Made by a program: the position numbers and the translations under genes | NCBI GenBank assembly: GCA_016720065.1 | Contig: JADJXY010000002.1 | Location: forward strand, 695,001-759,000 | Origin: Betaproteobacteria bacterium | GTDB taxonomy: Bacteria; Pseudomonadota; Gammaproteobacteria; Burkholderiales; Rhodocyclaceae | DNA: 64,000 nt | Reading direction: 5' to 3' | Shown: in pieces, positions 54,222 through 62,705 of the stretch | Layout: each line of letters starts with the position of its first letter | How positions within the stretch are numbered: position 1 is the stretch's first letter | The notes under the pieces: model-generated | Database searches by the model: none | Seen by the model: the letters and a program-made list of their open reading frames with translations, nothing else | What the model was told of the DNA's origin: nothing

Positions 54222-56012
54222 ATGGACCATATCCGCAACTTTTCCATCATTGCCCATATTGATCATGGCAAGTCGACCCTGGCCGACCGCATCATTCATC
54301 TGTGCGGGGGTCTGTCGGACCGGGAGATGGAGGAGCAGGTGCTCGATTCCATGGACATCGAGCGCGAGCGGGGCATCACCATCAAGGCCCAGACCGCGGC
54401 CCTGGAGTACAAGGCCAGGGACGGCAAGGTCTATAACCTCAACCTGATCGACACGCCGGGGCACGTGGATTTTTCCTACGAAGTCTCCCGCTCACTCTCC
54501 GCTTGCGAAGGGGCGTTGCTGGTGGTGGATGCCTCCCAGGGCGTCGAGGCCCAGACTGTGGCCAACTGCTATACCGCCATCGAGTTGGGTGTCGAGGTGG
54601 TGCCGGTGCTCAACAAGATCGACCTGCCTTCTGCCGATCCTGACAACGCCCGCAGCGAAATCGAGGACGTGATCGGCATCGACGCTTCCGAAGCCGTGTT
54701 GGCCTCGGCAAAGACCGGCCTGGGCGTGCAGGACATCCTGGAGGCCGTGATTGCCAAGGTGCCGCCCCCCAAGGGCGACACCGGCGCGCCGTTGAAGGCC
54801 CTGATCATCGACTCCTGGTTCGACAACTACGTGGGCGTGGTCATGTTGGTCCGCGTGGTCGATGGCGAGATTTTCCCCAAGGACAAGCTCCATTTCATGG
54901 CCACCGGGGCCAACCAGTTGTGCGAGCAAGTGGGCGTATTTACGCCCAAGTCTCTGCAGCGCGACGTGCTGCGGGCGGGCGAAGTGGGTTTCGTCATTGC
55001 CGGCATCAAGGAACTCAAGGCCGCCATGGTGGGCGACACCATCACCCACAGCGACCGCAAGGCCGCGGCGCCACTGCCCGGTTTCAAGGAAATCAAACCC
55101 CAGGTGTTCGCCGGTCTCTACCCGGTCGAAGCCAACCAGTACGACTCCCTGCGGGAGTCCCTGGAAAAGTTGAAGCTCAACGACGCCTCGCTCCAGTACG
55201 AGCCGGAAGTGTCCCAGGCCCTGGGCTTCGGCTTCCGCTGCGGTTTCCTCGGCTTGCTCCACATGGAGATCGTCCAGGAGCGCCTGGAGCGGGAATTCGA
55301 CCAGGACCTCATCACCACGGCGCCCACCGTGGTCTATGAAGTGGTGCAGCGGGACGGTACCCAGATCCAGGTGGAGAACCCCTCCAAGCTGCCCGAGATC
55401 GGCAAGATCGAGGAGATCCGCGAGCCCATCATCACCGCGACGATCTTCGTGCCCCAGGATTACCTGGGCGCCGTCATCACCCTGTGCAACCAGAAGCGCG
55501 GCAACCAGGTTGACATGCACTACCATGGGCGCCAGGTGAAGCTGGTCTACGAAATGCCCATGGCCGAGGTGGTGATGGATTTTTTCGACAAGCTGAAATC
55601 CTGTTCCCGGGGTTATGCGTCCCTGGACTACGACTTCAAGGAGTATCGGGCGGCGGATGTGGTCAAGCTCGACGTGCTGATCAACGGCGACCGGGTGGAT
55701 GCCCTGTCGCTGATCGTGCACCGGGCCAATTCCCAGTATCGCGGGCGCGAACTGGCCTCCAAGATGCGCGAGCTGATTCCCCGCCAAATGTACGACGTGG
55801 CCATCCAGGCCGCCATCGGCTCCCACATCATCGCGCGGGAAAACGTCAAGGCCCTGCGCAAGGACGTGCTGGCCAAGTGCTACGGCGGCGACATCACCCG
55901 CAAGAAGAAACTGCTCGAGAAGCAGAAGGCCGGCAAGAAGCGCATGAAGCAGGTGGGCAGCGTGGAGATCCCGCAGGAAGCCTTCCTCGCCGTGCTGCGC
56001 GTGGATAACTGA
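54222..56012 (+). CDS. lepA: Elongation factor 4 (LepA)
   Basis: The 596-residue GTPase has G1 AHIDHGKSTLADRI, the ERGITIK switch, DTPGHVDFSYEV and NKIDLP, and a C-terminal LepA-specific domain ending GKKRMKQVGSVEIPQEAF. It back-translocates or remodels stalled ribosomes and aids initiation. The lepA-lepB-rnc-era order follows. Confidence 0.97.
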   Translation: MDHIRNFSIIAHIDHGKSTLADRIIHLCGGLSDREMEEQVLDSMDIERERGITIKAQTAALEYKARDGKVYNLNLIDTPGHVDFSYEVSRSLSACEGALLVVDASQGVEAQTVANCYTAIELGVEVVPVLNKIDLPSADPDNARSEIEDVIGIDASEAVLASAKTGLGVQDILEAVIAKVPPPKGDTGAPLKALIIDSWFDNYVGVVMLVRVVDGEIFPKDKLHFMATGANQLCEQVGVFTPKSLQRDVLRAGEVGFVIAGIKELKAAMVGDTITHSDRKAAAPLPGFKEIKPQVFAGLYPVEANQYDSLRESLEKLKLNDASLQYEPEVSQALGFGFRCGFLGLLHMEIVQERLEREFDQDLITTAPTVVYEVVQRDGTQIQVENPSKLPEIGKIEEIREPIITATIFVPQDYLGAVITLCNQKRGNQVDMHYHGRQVKLVYEMPMAEVVMDFFDKLKSCSRGYASLDYDFKEYRAADVVKLDVLINGDRVDALSLIVHRANSQYRGRELASKMRELIPRQMYDVAIQAAIGSHIIARENVKALRKDVLAKCYGGDITRKKKLLEKQKAGKKRMKQVGSVEIPQEAFLAVLRVDN

Positions 56013-56024
56013 CTTAGGAATACG

Positions 56025-56837
56025 ATGAATTTTGCCCTGATCCTTTTTGTTCTGACCCTGGTCACCGGAGCGCTTTACGCCCTGGACGTCCTCAGGTTCC
56101 GCAAGTTGCGGGCCAAGGATGCAGGGGAGCCGCTGTGGGTGGAATGGGGGGCAAGTTTTTTCCCCGTCATCCTCATTGTTTTCGTGCTCCGCTCCTTCAT
56201 TGTCGAACCGTTCAAGATTCCCTCGGGATCAATGATTCCGACTCTATTGGTCGGCGATTTCATTCTCGTGAATAAATTCACTTACGGGATACGCCTGCCG
56301 GTCATCAACAAGAAGATCGTCGACATCAACCTCCCGCAGCGCGGAGACGTCATGGTCTTTCGTTACCCCGAAGAACCTTCCCTGGACTACATCAAGCGTG
56401 TCGTGGGGGTTCCGGGGGACAAGGTCGAGTATCAGAACAAGCGCTTGACCATCAACGGAAAACCCGTGGAGGTGAAGAAGCTTGCCGATTATCTTCATCC
56501 GGAACGGGTTTACTACTCCGAACAGTATGTCGAAAACATGGATGGCGTCGAACATCGCATGCTGAACGACACCGACGCACCGGCCTACATTCCCGGCGTG
56601 GCCAGCTTCCCCAATCGCGAAAATTGCCTCTACAATGCCTCCGGCGTCGTGTGTACCGTCCCCCCCGGGCACTACTTCATGGTAGGTGACAACCGCGACA
56701 ACAGCAGGGACAGTCGTTACTGGGGCTTCGTGCCTGAGGAAAACATCGTCGGCAAGGCCTTTTTCATCTGGATGCATGTGGAATCGTTCATTCCGCCCAA
56801 GGGAATCGATTTCAGCCGTATCGGATCGTTCAAGTAG
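56025..56837 (+). CDS. lepB: Signal peptidase I
   Basis: The 270-residue membrane protease has N-terminal membrane segments, the catalytic Ser in PSGSMIPTLLVGDFILVNKF, the catalytic Lys in PSLDYIKRVVGVPGDKVEY, and the box E motif GDNRDNSRDSRYWG. It removes signal peptides of exported proteins. It follows lepA by 12 bases. Confidence 0.97.
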   Translation: MNFALILFVLTLVTGALYALDVLRFRKLRAKDAGEPLWVEWGASFFPVILIVFVLRSFIVEPFKIPSGSMIPTLLVGDFILVNKFTYGIRLPVINKKIVDINLPQRGDVMVFRYPEEPSLDYIKRVVGVPGDKVEYQNKRLTINGKPVEVKKLADYLHPERVYYSEQYVENMDGVEHRMLNDTDAPAYIPGVASFPNRENCLYNASGVVCTVPPGHYFMVGDNRDNSRDSRYWGFVPEENIVGKAFFIWMHVESFIPPKGIDFSRIGSFK

Positions 56838-56849
56838 GGGAGACGAAGG

Positions 56850-57215
56850 ATGAAATATCAGCGTGGAGTGACCCTTTCCGGTGTGATGTTCTGGGGGATT
56901 CTCATCGCCCTGGTCGCCATGCTGGGTATCAAGGTGGCCCCGTCGGCGATCGAGTACTACAAGATTCTCAAGGACGCCAAGGCCACGGTGGCCAGCGTGG
57001 CTCCGGGGGCGACCGTCCCCGAGGTGCGGCAGGCCTTTGCCAAATATGCCGAAGTCGATCACATCACGGAATTCAGCGCCCAGGATCTGGATATTTCCAA
57101 GGAGGGAAACCAGATCGTGATTTCCTTCGACTACGAAAAGAAGATTCCCCTGGGGTTCAACGTCAGCCTGCTGATCAATTACCGCGGGACGACCAGCGGA
57201 TCATCTGCCGACTAG
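56850..57215 (+). CDS. DUF4845 membrane protein
   Basis: The 121-residue protein has one N-terminal membrane segment (GVTLSGVMFWGILIALVAML, then GIKVAPSAIEYY) and a small periplasmic domain (VRQAFAKYAEVDHITEF, then VISFDYEKKIPLGFNVSL). DUF4845 genes occur between lepB and rnc in many beta- and gammaproteobacteria; the function is unknown but a link to export is plausible. GGGGAGACGAAGG lies upstream. Confidence 0.85.
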   Translation: MKYQRGVTLSGVMFWGILIALVAMLGIKVAPSAIEYYKILKDAKATVASVAPGATVPEVRQAFAKYAEVDHITEFSAQDLDISKEGNQIVISFDYEKKIPLGFNVSLLINYRGTTSGSSAD

Positions 57216-57280
57216 TCGCTGGCCCGGTTCCTGGGCGATCCCCAGGGGCCGCGGGCAAAATCCGCGCAACAGACCCCCCG

Positions 57281-57949
57281 ATGCCCCTTACCGCCCTTGA
57301 AGATGCCATTGGGCATCGCTTCCGCAACCGGGAACTATTGCAGACGGCATTGACGCACCGGAGTTTTTCGGCGTGCCATAACGAGCGCCTGGAATTTCTG
57401 GGTGATAGCGTACTGAATTTCCTGGTGGCTGCTGAACTGTTCCGGCGTTTTGAACACCTGCCGGAAGGGGATCTCTCGCGTCTGCGGGCCAATCTCGTGC
57501 GGCAGGAAACGCTGCACCTAGTGGCTCGGCGCCTTAGCCTGGGGTCGCAGCTTCGGCTTGGGGAAGGCGAATTGCGCAGCGGGGGGGGCGAGCGGCCGTC
57601 GATTCTAGCGGATGCCCTGGAAGCGGTGATCGGGGCTGTTTTTCTCGACGCGGGATTCGAGTCAGCGGAGAGCATGGTCAAGCGCTTGTTCGAACGCCTG
57701 CTGGATGAACTCAACCCGGGCGAGTCGTGCAAGGATGCCAAAACCCGATTGCAGGAGTGGCTCCAGGGGCGCAAGCAGCCCTTGCCGAAGTATGCCACCC
57801 TGGCGACAACGGGAGCGGCGCATAACCAGCGTTTCGAGGTCAGTTGTGTCCTGGAGCGCCTGGGGGTGGAGACGGTGGGGGCAGGCAGCAGTCGCAGGCT
57901 TGCCGAGCAGGCCGCCGCCGAAAATGCCCTGAAGGCCCTCAACGCATGA
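57281..57949 (+). CDS. rnc: Ribonuclease III
   Basis: The 222-residue enzyme cleaves double-stranded RNA. The signature NERLEFLGDSVLNFLVAAEL and the second metal site LADALEAVIGAVFLDAGFES are intact, followed by a double-stranded RNA-binding domain (KTRLQEWLQGRKQPLPKYAT, RRLAEQAAAENALKAL). Its stop overlaps the era start (ATGA). Confidence 0.97.
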   Translation: MPLTALEDAIGHRFRNRELLQTALTHRSFSACHNERLEFLGDSVLNFLVAAELFRRFEHLPEGDLSRLRANLVRQETLHLVARRLSLGSQLRLGEGELRSGGGERPSILADALEAVIGAVFLDAGFESAESMVKRLFERLLDELNPGESCKDAKTRLQEWLQGRKQPLPKYATLATTGAAHNQRFEVSCVLERLGVETVGAGSSRRLAEQAAAENALKALNA

Positions 57950-58830
57950 AACCCATACGTTCCGGCTACGTCGCCATCGTAGGCCGGCCCAATGTTGGCA
58001 AATCCACGCTCCTCAACCATTTGGTGGGGGAGAAGATCAGTATCGTCTCGCGCAAGGCCCAGACGACGCGGCACCGCATCACCGGCATCCGCACCGATGC
58101 GGACGCCCAGTACGTCTTCGTCGATACCCCCGGCTTCCAGACCAAGTTTTCCAATGCCCTCAACCGGGCCATGAACCGGGGCGTCACCCAAACCCTGGCC
58201 GACGTCGACGTCGTCGTCTTCGTTATCGAGGCCGGGCGCTTCGACGCCAAGGACAAGGCCGTGATGAAGCTCCTGCCTGCCGACCGGCCGGTGATTCTGG
58301 CCATCAACAAGACCGACCGCCTGAAGGACAAGGCGGCGCTCCTGCCTTTCCTGGCGCAGCTTGGTCAGGAGCGGGATTTCGCCGCCGTGGTGCCGATCAG
58401 CGCGGCCAAGGGAAGGCAGACCGAGCAGTTGCTGGGTGAAGTCAGGAAGCACCTCCCCAACGAAGGCCTGCTCTTCGCCGAGGACGAACTGACCGACAAG
58501 TCGGAACGCTTCCTGGCTGCCGAATACATTCGCGAAAAGCTCTTCCGACTCCTGGGTGACGAGCTTCCCTACGCCACCACGGTGGAAATCGAGAAATTCG
58601 AGGCGGAAGGGGCATTGCGCCGCATCTACGCGGCCATCGTCGTGGACCGCGACAGCCACAAGGCCATCGTCATCGGCAAGGGGGGCGAGTCCTTGAAGCG
58701 CATCGCCACCGAAGCGCGCCAGGACATGGAACGCCTGTTCGACGGCAAGGTTTATCTCGAGGTGTGGGTGAAAGTGAAGTCCGGCTGGACCGACGACGAG
58801 CGTCTCCTCAAGAGCCTAGGCTACGAATAG
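57946..58830 (+). CDS. era: GTPase Era
   Basis: The 294-residue GTPase has G1 GRPNVGKSTLLN, switch TTRHRITGI, DTPGFQT and NKTDR, and a C-terminal KH domain with VIGKGGESLKRIATEAR. It binds 16S rRNA and checks 30S assembly. The ATG overlaps rnc; longer in-frame starts lie inside rnc. Confidence 0.97.
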   Translation: MKPIRSGYVAIVGRPNVGKSTLLNHLVGEKISIVSRKAQTTRHRITGIRTDADAQYVFVDTPGFQTKFSNALNRAMNRGVTQTLADVDVVVFVIEAGRFDAKDKAVMKLLPADRPVILAINKTDRLKDKAALLPFLAQLGQERDFAAVVPISAAKGRQTEQLLGEVRKHLPNEGLLFAEDELTDKSERFLAAEYIREKLFRLLGDELPYATTVEIEKFEAEGALRRIYAAIVVDRDSHKAIVIGKGGESLKRIATEARQDMERLFDGKVYLEVWVKVKSGWTDDERLLKSLGYE

Positions 58831-58834
58831 CCCC

Positions 58835-59560
58835 ATGCAGCGGCAAAAGGTCGACGGGCAACCCGCTTTCGTCCTGCACAGTTACCCGTTTCGGGAAACC
58901 AGCCTCATCATCGAGGCCTTCACCCGGGATTTCGGCCGCATCGCTCTCCTGGCCCGGGGCGCTCGCCGCCCGCGCTCTGCCCTGCGCGGCCTGCTCATGG
59001 CCTTCCAGCCCCTGGAACTTGGCTGGGCTGGAAAGGGCGAGGTGCTCACCCTGATGAAGGCCGAGTGGCAGGGCGGATTGCCGCTCCTGCACGGCGAGGC
59101 GCTCTTCTGCGGCTACTACCTGAACGAATTGCTCATGCACCTTCTGCCCCGGGAGGATGCCCACGAGCGGCTTTTCGAACGCTATCGTGAAATCCTCGGC
59201 CATCTGGCGGCCGACCCCGCCGGCAAGGTGCGGGAGGCCGACCTGCGCAGCTTCGAGAAGGCGCTGCTGGGGGCACTTGGCTATGGCCTCACCCTGGACC
59301 ACGACAGCGAAGGTCGCCCCATTGCCGCAGAGTCCCCTTACCATTACCGCATGGAGCAGGGGCCGGTACGCCTGGACCACGGTGAAGCGGCCGAGGACGC
59401 GGTATTGGGTCGGACGCTGCTGGACCTGGCGGCTGATCATTTCGCTGATCCCCGCAGCCGGGCGGAAGCCAAGCAATTGATGCGCACCCTGATGGCGTAT
59501 TATCTCTCCGGCAAGGAGCTGGAAACGCGCAAAATATTCAAGGAGTTACAGGATTTATGA
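58835..59560 (+). CDS. recO: DNA repair protein RecO
   Basis: The 241-residue protein has the N-terminal OB-fold (QPAFVLHSYPFRETSLIIEA, FTRDFGRIALLARGARRPRS) and a helical C-terminus. The Cys-rich zinc finger of some RecO proteins is replaced by non-Cys residues, as usual in this group. It loads RecA on gapped DNA with RecR. Its end overlaps the pdxJ start (ATGA). Confidence 0.93.
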   Translation: MQRQKVDGQPAFVLHSYPFRETSLIIEAFTRDFGRIALLARGARRPRSALRGLLMAFQPLELGWAGKGEVLTLMKAEWQGGLPLLHGEALFCGYYLNELLMHLLPREDAHERLFERYREILGHLAADPAGKVREADLRSFEKALLGALGYGLTLDHDSEGRPIAAESPYHYRMEQGPVRLDHGEAAEDAVLGRTLLDLAADHFADPRSRAEAKQLMRTLMAYYLSGKELETRKIFKELQDL

Positions 59561-60312
59561 TTGAGCTGGGCGTCAACATCGACCACGTCGCCACTCTGCG
59601 CCAGGCGCGCCGCACCTACGAGCCGGACCCGGTCTGGGCGGCGGTTGAGGCCCATCTGGGCGGGGCCGACGGCATCACCGTCCATCTGCGGGAGGACCGC
59701 CGCCACATCCAGGACGACGACGTGCGACGCCTGCGGGATCTCACCCAGATCAAGCTCAACCTGGAAATGGCTGCCACCGACGAGATGGTGGGCATCGCCT
59801 GTGCCCTCAAGCCGGAAATGGCCATGCTGGTGCCGGAAGGTCGCCACGAGGTCACCACCGAGGGCGGTCTCGACGTGGCCGGCCAGGAAGTCCGGCTGAA
59901 GGACGTGGTGAGCCGCCTGGCCGATGCCGGCATCGTCACCAGCGTCTTCATCGACGCCGAATTGCCTCAGGTCGAGGCGGCGGCCCGCATCGGCGCCCGC
60001 GTCTGCGAAATCCACACCGGTCCCTACGCCCATGCCTTTTACGACAAAGGCCGGGATGCCGAAGCGCCGGCGGTGCTGGCCGAACTGGACAAGGTCCGCA
60101 GTGCCGGCCAGGCCATTCGCGCCCTGGGCATGCGCTTCAACGCCGGCCACGCCCTCAACTATTACAACGTCCAGCCGGTGGCGCGCCTTGCCGGGGTACG
60201 GGAACTGCACATCGGCCACGCCATCGTCAGCCGCGCCACCTTCGTCGGCCTGCGCGAGGCGGTGCGGGAAATGAAGCAACTCATGCGCGAGGCGGCGGAC
60301 CGGGGCGAATGA
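59557..60312 (+). CDS. pdxJ: Pyridoxine 5'-phosphate synthase
   Basis: The 251-residue TIM-barrel enzyme closes the pyridoxine ring in vitamin B6 synthesis. Motifs are LGVNIDHVATLRQARRT, ITVHLREDRRHIQDDDVRRL, EIHTGPYAHAFYDKG and LHIGHAIVSRATFVGLREAV. The TGA stop (60310-60312) lies inside the left target-site duplication of the inserted miniature element, so the protein end is unchanged. Confidence 0.96.
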   Translation: MIELGVNIDHVATLRQARRTYEPDPVWAAVEAHLGGADGITVHLREDRRHIQDDDVRRLRDLTQIKLNLEMAATDEMVGIACALKPEMAMLVPEGRHEVTTEGGLDVAGQEVRLKDVVSRLADAGIVTSVFIDAELPQVEAAARIGARVCEIHTGPYAHAFYDKGRDAEAPAVLAELDKVRSAGQAIRALGMRFNAGHALNYYNVQPVARLAGVRELHIGHAIVSRATFVGLREAVREMKQLMREAADRGE

Positions 60313-60313
60313 T

Positions 60314-60547
60314 CCTAGAAACCTCAGTTGGACGAACCCGTTGGTGCGTTCGGGCGGGTGTCTGGTGCGAAGCGACGACGCGGCAGGCTGATGCCTGCAA
60401 GGAGGAGCGACAAAACCAGGCGCCCGTCCGGATGCGCCAGCGGGCTCGTAGCGTACTCACCGGCTGGATTTGTGGTTCCGAGAGAAGGGATGGTCAGAAG
60501 CGTTGGGCTTTCCGGATCAAGACAAGCGGTCAACTGAGGTTTCTAGG
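60314..60547. mobile_element. Miniature inverted-repeat element (MITE-like) between pdxJ and acpS
   Basis: The 234-bp insert has perfect 17-bp terminal inverted repeats, CCTAGAAACCTCAGTTG at 60314-60330 and its complement at 60531-60547. It is flanked by a direct repeat ATGAT at 60309-60313 and 60548-60552. It encodes no transposase. Removing it with one ATGAT copy restores an ATGA overlap of the pdxJ stop and acpS start, the coupling seen for other genes of this operon. The right repeat places GAGG eight bases before the acpS ATG, so the element supplies a ribosome-binding site. The transposase family that moves it is not identified. Confidence 0.85.
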
Positions 60548-60925
60548 ATGATCCACGGCATCGGCACCGACATCGTCGCCGTCGCCCGCTTGAAGGGCAT
60601 GTGGGAACGCCACGGCGAGCGCATTGCCGACAAGTTCCTCGCTCCCTGCGAGCGGGAGGGGTTCGCCCGAGCCCCCGACAAGGGACGCTTCCTCGCCAAG
60701 CGCTTCGCCGCCAAGGAAGCCTTCGCCAAAGCCCTGGGGACGGGCGTACGGGCGCCGGCGACCCTCACCGCCATCGGCGTCACCCACGACGATCTGGGCA
60801 AACCGCTGTTCGCCCCTGGCGAAGCACTGGCGGCCTTGTTGGCCGACAAGGGACTGGTCGCCCATCTTTCCATCAGCGATGAAGCGGACTACGCTGTCGC
60901 CTACGTCATCCTCGAAAAGCCATGA
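60548..60925 (+). CDS. acpS: Holo-[acyl-carrier-protein] synthase
   Basis: The 125-residue enzyme transfers phosphopantetheine to ACP. It begins IHGIGTDIVAVARLKGM and has FLAKRFAAKEAFAKALGTG with the metal-binding Glu, and AHLSISDEADYAVAYVI. The ATG at 60548 is the conserved start; the frame stays open upstream to 60470 inside the MITE, which would add non-homologous residues. Its stop overlaps nagZ (ATGA). Confidence 0.95.
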   Translation: MIHGIGTDIVAVARLKGMWERHGERIADKFLAPCEREGFARAPDKGRFLAKRFAAKEAFAKALGTGVRAPATLTAIGVTHDDLGKPLFAPGEALAALLADKGLVAHLSISDEADYAVAYVILEKP

Positions 60926-61941
60926 ACAACCTGTCCCTCGGCCCGCTGATGATTGACATCGCCGGCACGGAACTCACCGACCTGGATCGGGAGCGCCTCT
61001 GCCACCCCCTCGTCGGCGGCATCATCCTGTTCACCCGTAACTACGCCGACGTCGAACAGTTGCAGCGCCTGACCACGGAAATCCATGCCTTGAGGGAAGC
61101 GCGCCTGCTTATCGCGGTGGATCATGAAGGGGGCCGGGTGCAGCGCTTCCGCGAAGGCTTCACGCGCCTGCCACCCATGGCCGCCCTCGGCCGCCTGTGG
61201 GACGATAATCCCGCCGCAGCGTGGCAGGCCACCCAGGCCGTCGGCTACGTCCTGGCCGCCGAATTGCGGGCCTGTGGCGTCGATTATTCCTTCACCCCGG
61301 TCCTCGACCTGGATTACGGCCCCTCCCGGGTCATTGGCGACCGCGCCTTCCATCGCCGCCCGGAAGCCGTCATCGACCTGGCCGGCGCCCTCATCGCCGG
61401 GCTCCGCCAAGCGGGCATGGGCAGTTGCGGCAAGCACTACCCCGGGCACGGCTACGTCATCCCGGATTCCCACGTCGAACTGCCGGTGGACGATCGCCCC
61501 CTGGAAGCCATGGCCGAAGACCTCGAACCCTACCGCCTCCTCCCTCTGGACGGCGTCATGGCCGCCCACGTGATCTACCAGTGCACGGATTGCAATACGG
61601 CAGTATTTTCAAATAAATGGATAAGTTATTTGAGAAACGACGTTAAGTTTAACGGGGTGGTTTTTACGGACGATCTGTCCATGGCCGGCGCCGGCGTGGT
61701 GGGCAACATGGTCAAGCGCGTCGAAGCCGCTCACGCCGCTGGATGCGACATGTTGTTGGTGTGCAACGCGCCGGAGGCGGTAGGCGAGGTCCTTGCCCAA
61801 TGGCAGCCCACGGTCGATCCAGCTGCCGGGCAAAGGATCGAAAAGCTGCTGCCTACGGTGCCGGCGCGTTCCTGCGATGCCTTGGCGACCGACCCGACCT
61901 ATCTTGCGGCACAGGCCGCCATTGCCAGTTTGGCCAGCTGA
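60922..61941 (+). CDS. nagZ: Beta-N-acetylhexosaminidase NagZ
   Basis: The 339-residue glycosidase removes N-acetylglucosamine from anhydromuropeptides in cell-wall recycling. It has VDHEGGRVQRF, the catalytic His loop GKHYPGHGYVIPDSHVELP and the nucleophile Asp in FTDDLSMAGA. Between about 61603 and 61672 the base composition turns strongly AT-rich (AAATAAATGGATAAG...) while the protein pattern stays alignable, suggesting a local replacement. Confidence 0.95.
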   Translation: MNNLSLGPLMIDIAGTELTDLDRERLCHPLVGGIILFTRNYADVEQLQRLTTEIHALREARLLIAVDHEGGRVQRFREGFTRLPPMAALGRLWDDNPAAAWQATQAVGYVLAAELRACGVDYSFTPVLDLDYGPSRVIGDRAFHRRPEAVIDLAGALIAGLRQAGMGSCGKHYPGHGYVIPDSHVELPVDDRPLEAMAEDLEPYRLLPLDGVMAAHVIYQCTDCNTAVFSNKWISYLRNDVKFNGVVFTDDLSMAGAGVVGNMVKRVEAAHAAGCDMLLVCNAPEAVGEVLAQWQPTVDPAAGQRIEKLLPTVPARSCDALATDPTYLAAQAAIASLAS

Positions 61942-61944
61942 AAA

Positions 61945-61970
61945 GCAATCGGGCAGCCGAAGCTGCCCGA
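61945..61970. terminator. Hairpin terminator between nagZ and efp
   Basis: TCGGGCAGC (61949-61957) pairs with GCTGCCCGA (61962-61970). On the minus strand the loop is TTCG and the stem is followed by TTGCTTTTC, so it would stop efp transcripts; on the plus strand it follows the nagZ stop directly. Confidence 0.65.
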
Positions 61971-62011
61971 AAAATTTCCTGAAACGGCAAAGCGAAGCGC
62001 CAGCTAGGCCT

Positions 62012-62032
62012 GCCCTGAGCCTGTCGAAGGGC
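62012..62032. repeat. Dispersed imperfect palindrome CCCTGAGCCTGTCGAAGGG
   Basis: This short near-palindrome is a repeat seen in intergenic DNA of many proteobacteria, usually written as CCCTTCGACAGGCTCAGGG. Its role is not known. Only this one copy is seen in the window. Confidence 0.6.
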
Positions 62033-62100
62033 GCACTCCGCGCAGACAGTAGCCCCGCTACGACAAGCCGTGTGCAACGACGCTGGCGCGAGCCCGCACC

Positions 62101-62658
62101 TTACTTGGTACGGCTGCGATATTCGTCGGTGCGAGTGTCGATTTCAATCTTGTCGCCGATTTCGACGAAGGCCGGTACCGGCAGTTCGAAGCCGGTGGCC
62201 AGGCGGGCGGGCTTCATGACCTTGCCGGAGGTATCACCCTTGACGGCGGGTTCGGTGTATACGACCTCGCGCACGACGCTGTTGGGCAGTTCGACGGAGA
62301 TGGCCTTGCCGTCGTAGAAGACGACTTCGCAGGGCAGGCCGTCTTCCAGGTACTTGAGGGCGTCGACCATGTTCTCGGCTTCCACCTCGAACTGGTTGTA
62401 TTCAGCGTCCATGAACACGTACATGGGGTCGGCGAAGTAGGAGTAGGTCACTTCCTTTTTGTCGAGGATGACTTGCTCGAACTTGTCGTCGGCCTTGTAG
62501 ACCGATTCCGACGGGGCGCCGGTGAGCAGGTTCTTGAGCTTCATCTTGACGACGGCGGCGTTGCGGCCGGACTTGTTGTATTCGGCCTTCTGCACCACGA
62601 GCGGATCGTTGCCGACCATGATGACGTTGCCGGAGCGGAGTTCTTGAGCGGTCTTCAT
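62101..62658 (-). CDS. efp: Elongation factor P
   Basis: The 185-residue factor rescues ribosomes stalled at proline runs. The three beta-barrel domains are complete. The tip of domain I reads YNKSGRNAAVV with Arg32 at the modification site, not Lys, which is the form rhamnosylated by EarP; the earP gene lies directly upstream on the same strand. The end (IEIDTRTDEYRSR) is typical. Confidence 0.96.
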   Translation of the reverse strand: MKTAQELRSGNVIMVGNDPLVVQKAEYNKSGRNAAVVKMKLKNLLTGAPSESVYKADDKFEQVILDKKEVTYSYFADPMYVFMDAEYNQFEVEAENMVDALKYLEDGLPCEVVFYDGKAISVELPNSVVREVVYTEPAVKGDTSGKVMKPARLATGFELPVPAFVEIGDKIEIDTRTDEYRSRTK

Positions 62659-62705
62659 ACTGGAAATTCCGAAAATCGGTGGGACGGGAAATGGGAAACG
62701 TTAAA

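Noticed and set aside
60470..60547. In-frame extension of acpS into the MITE
   Set aside because: The added residues are encoded by the inserted element and are not homologous to AcpS; the ATG at 60548 has a good ribosome-binding site.
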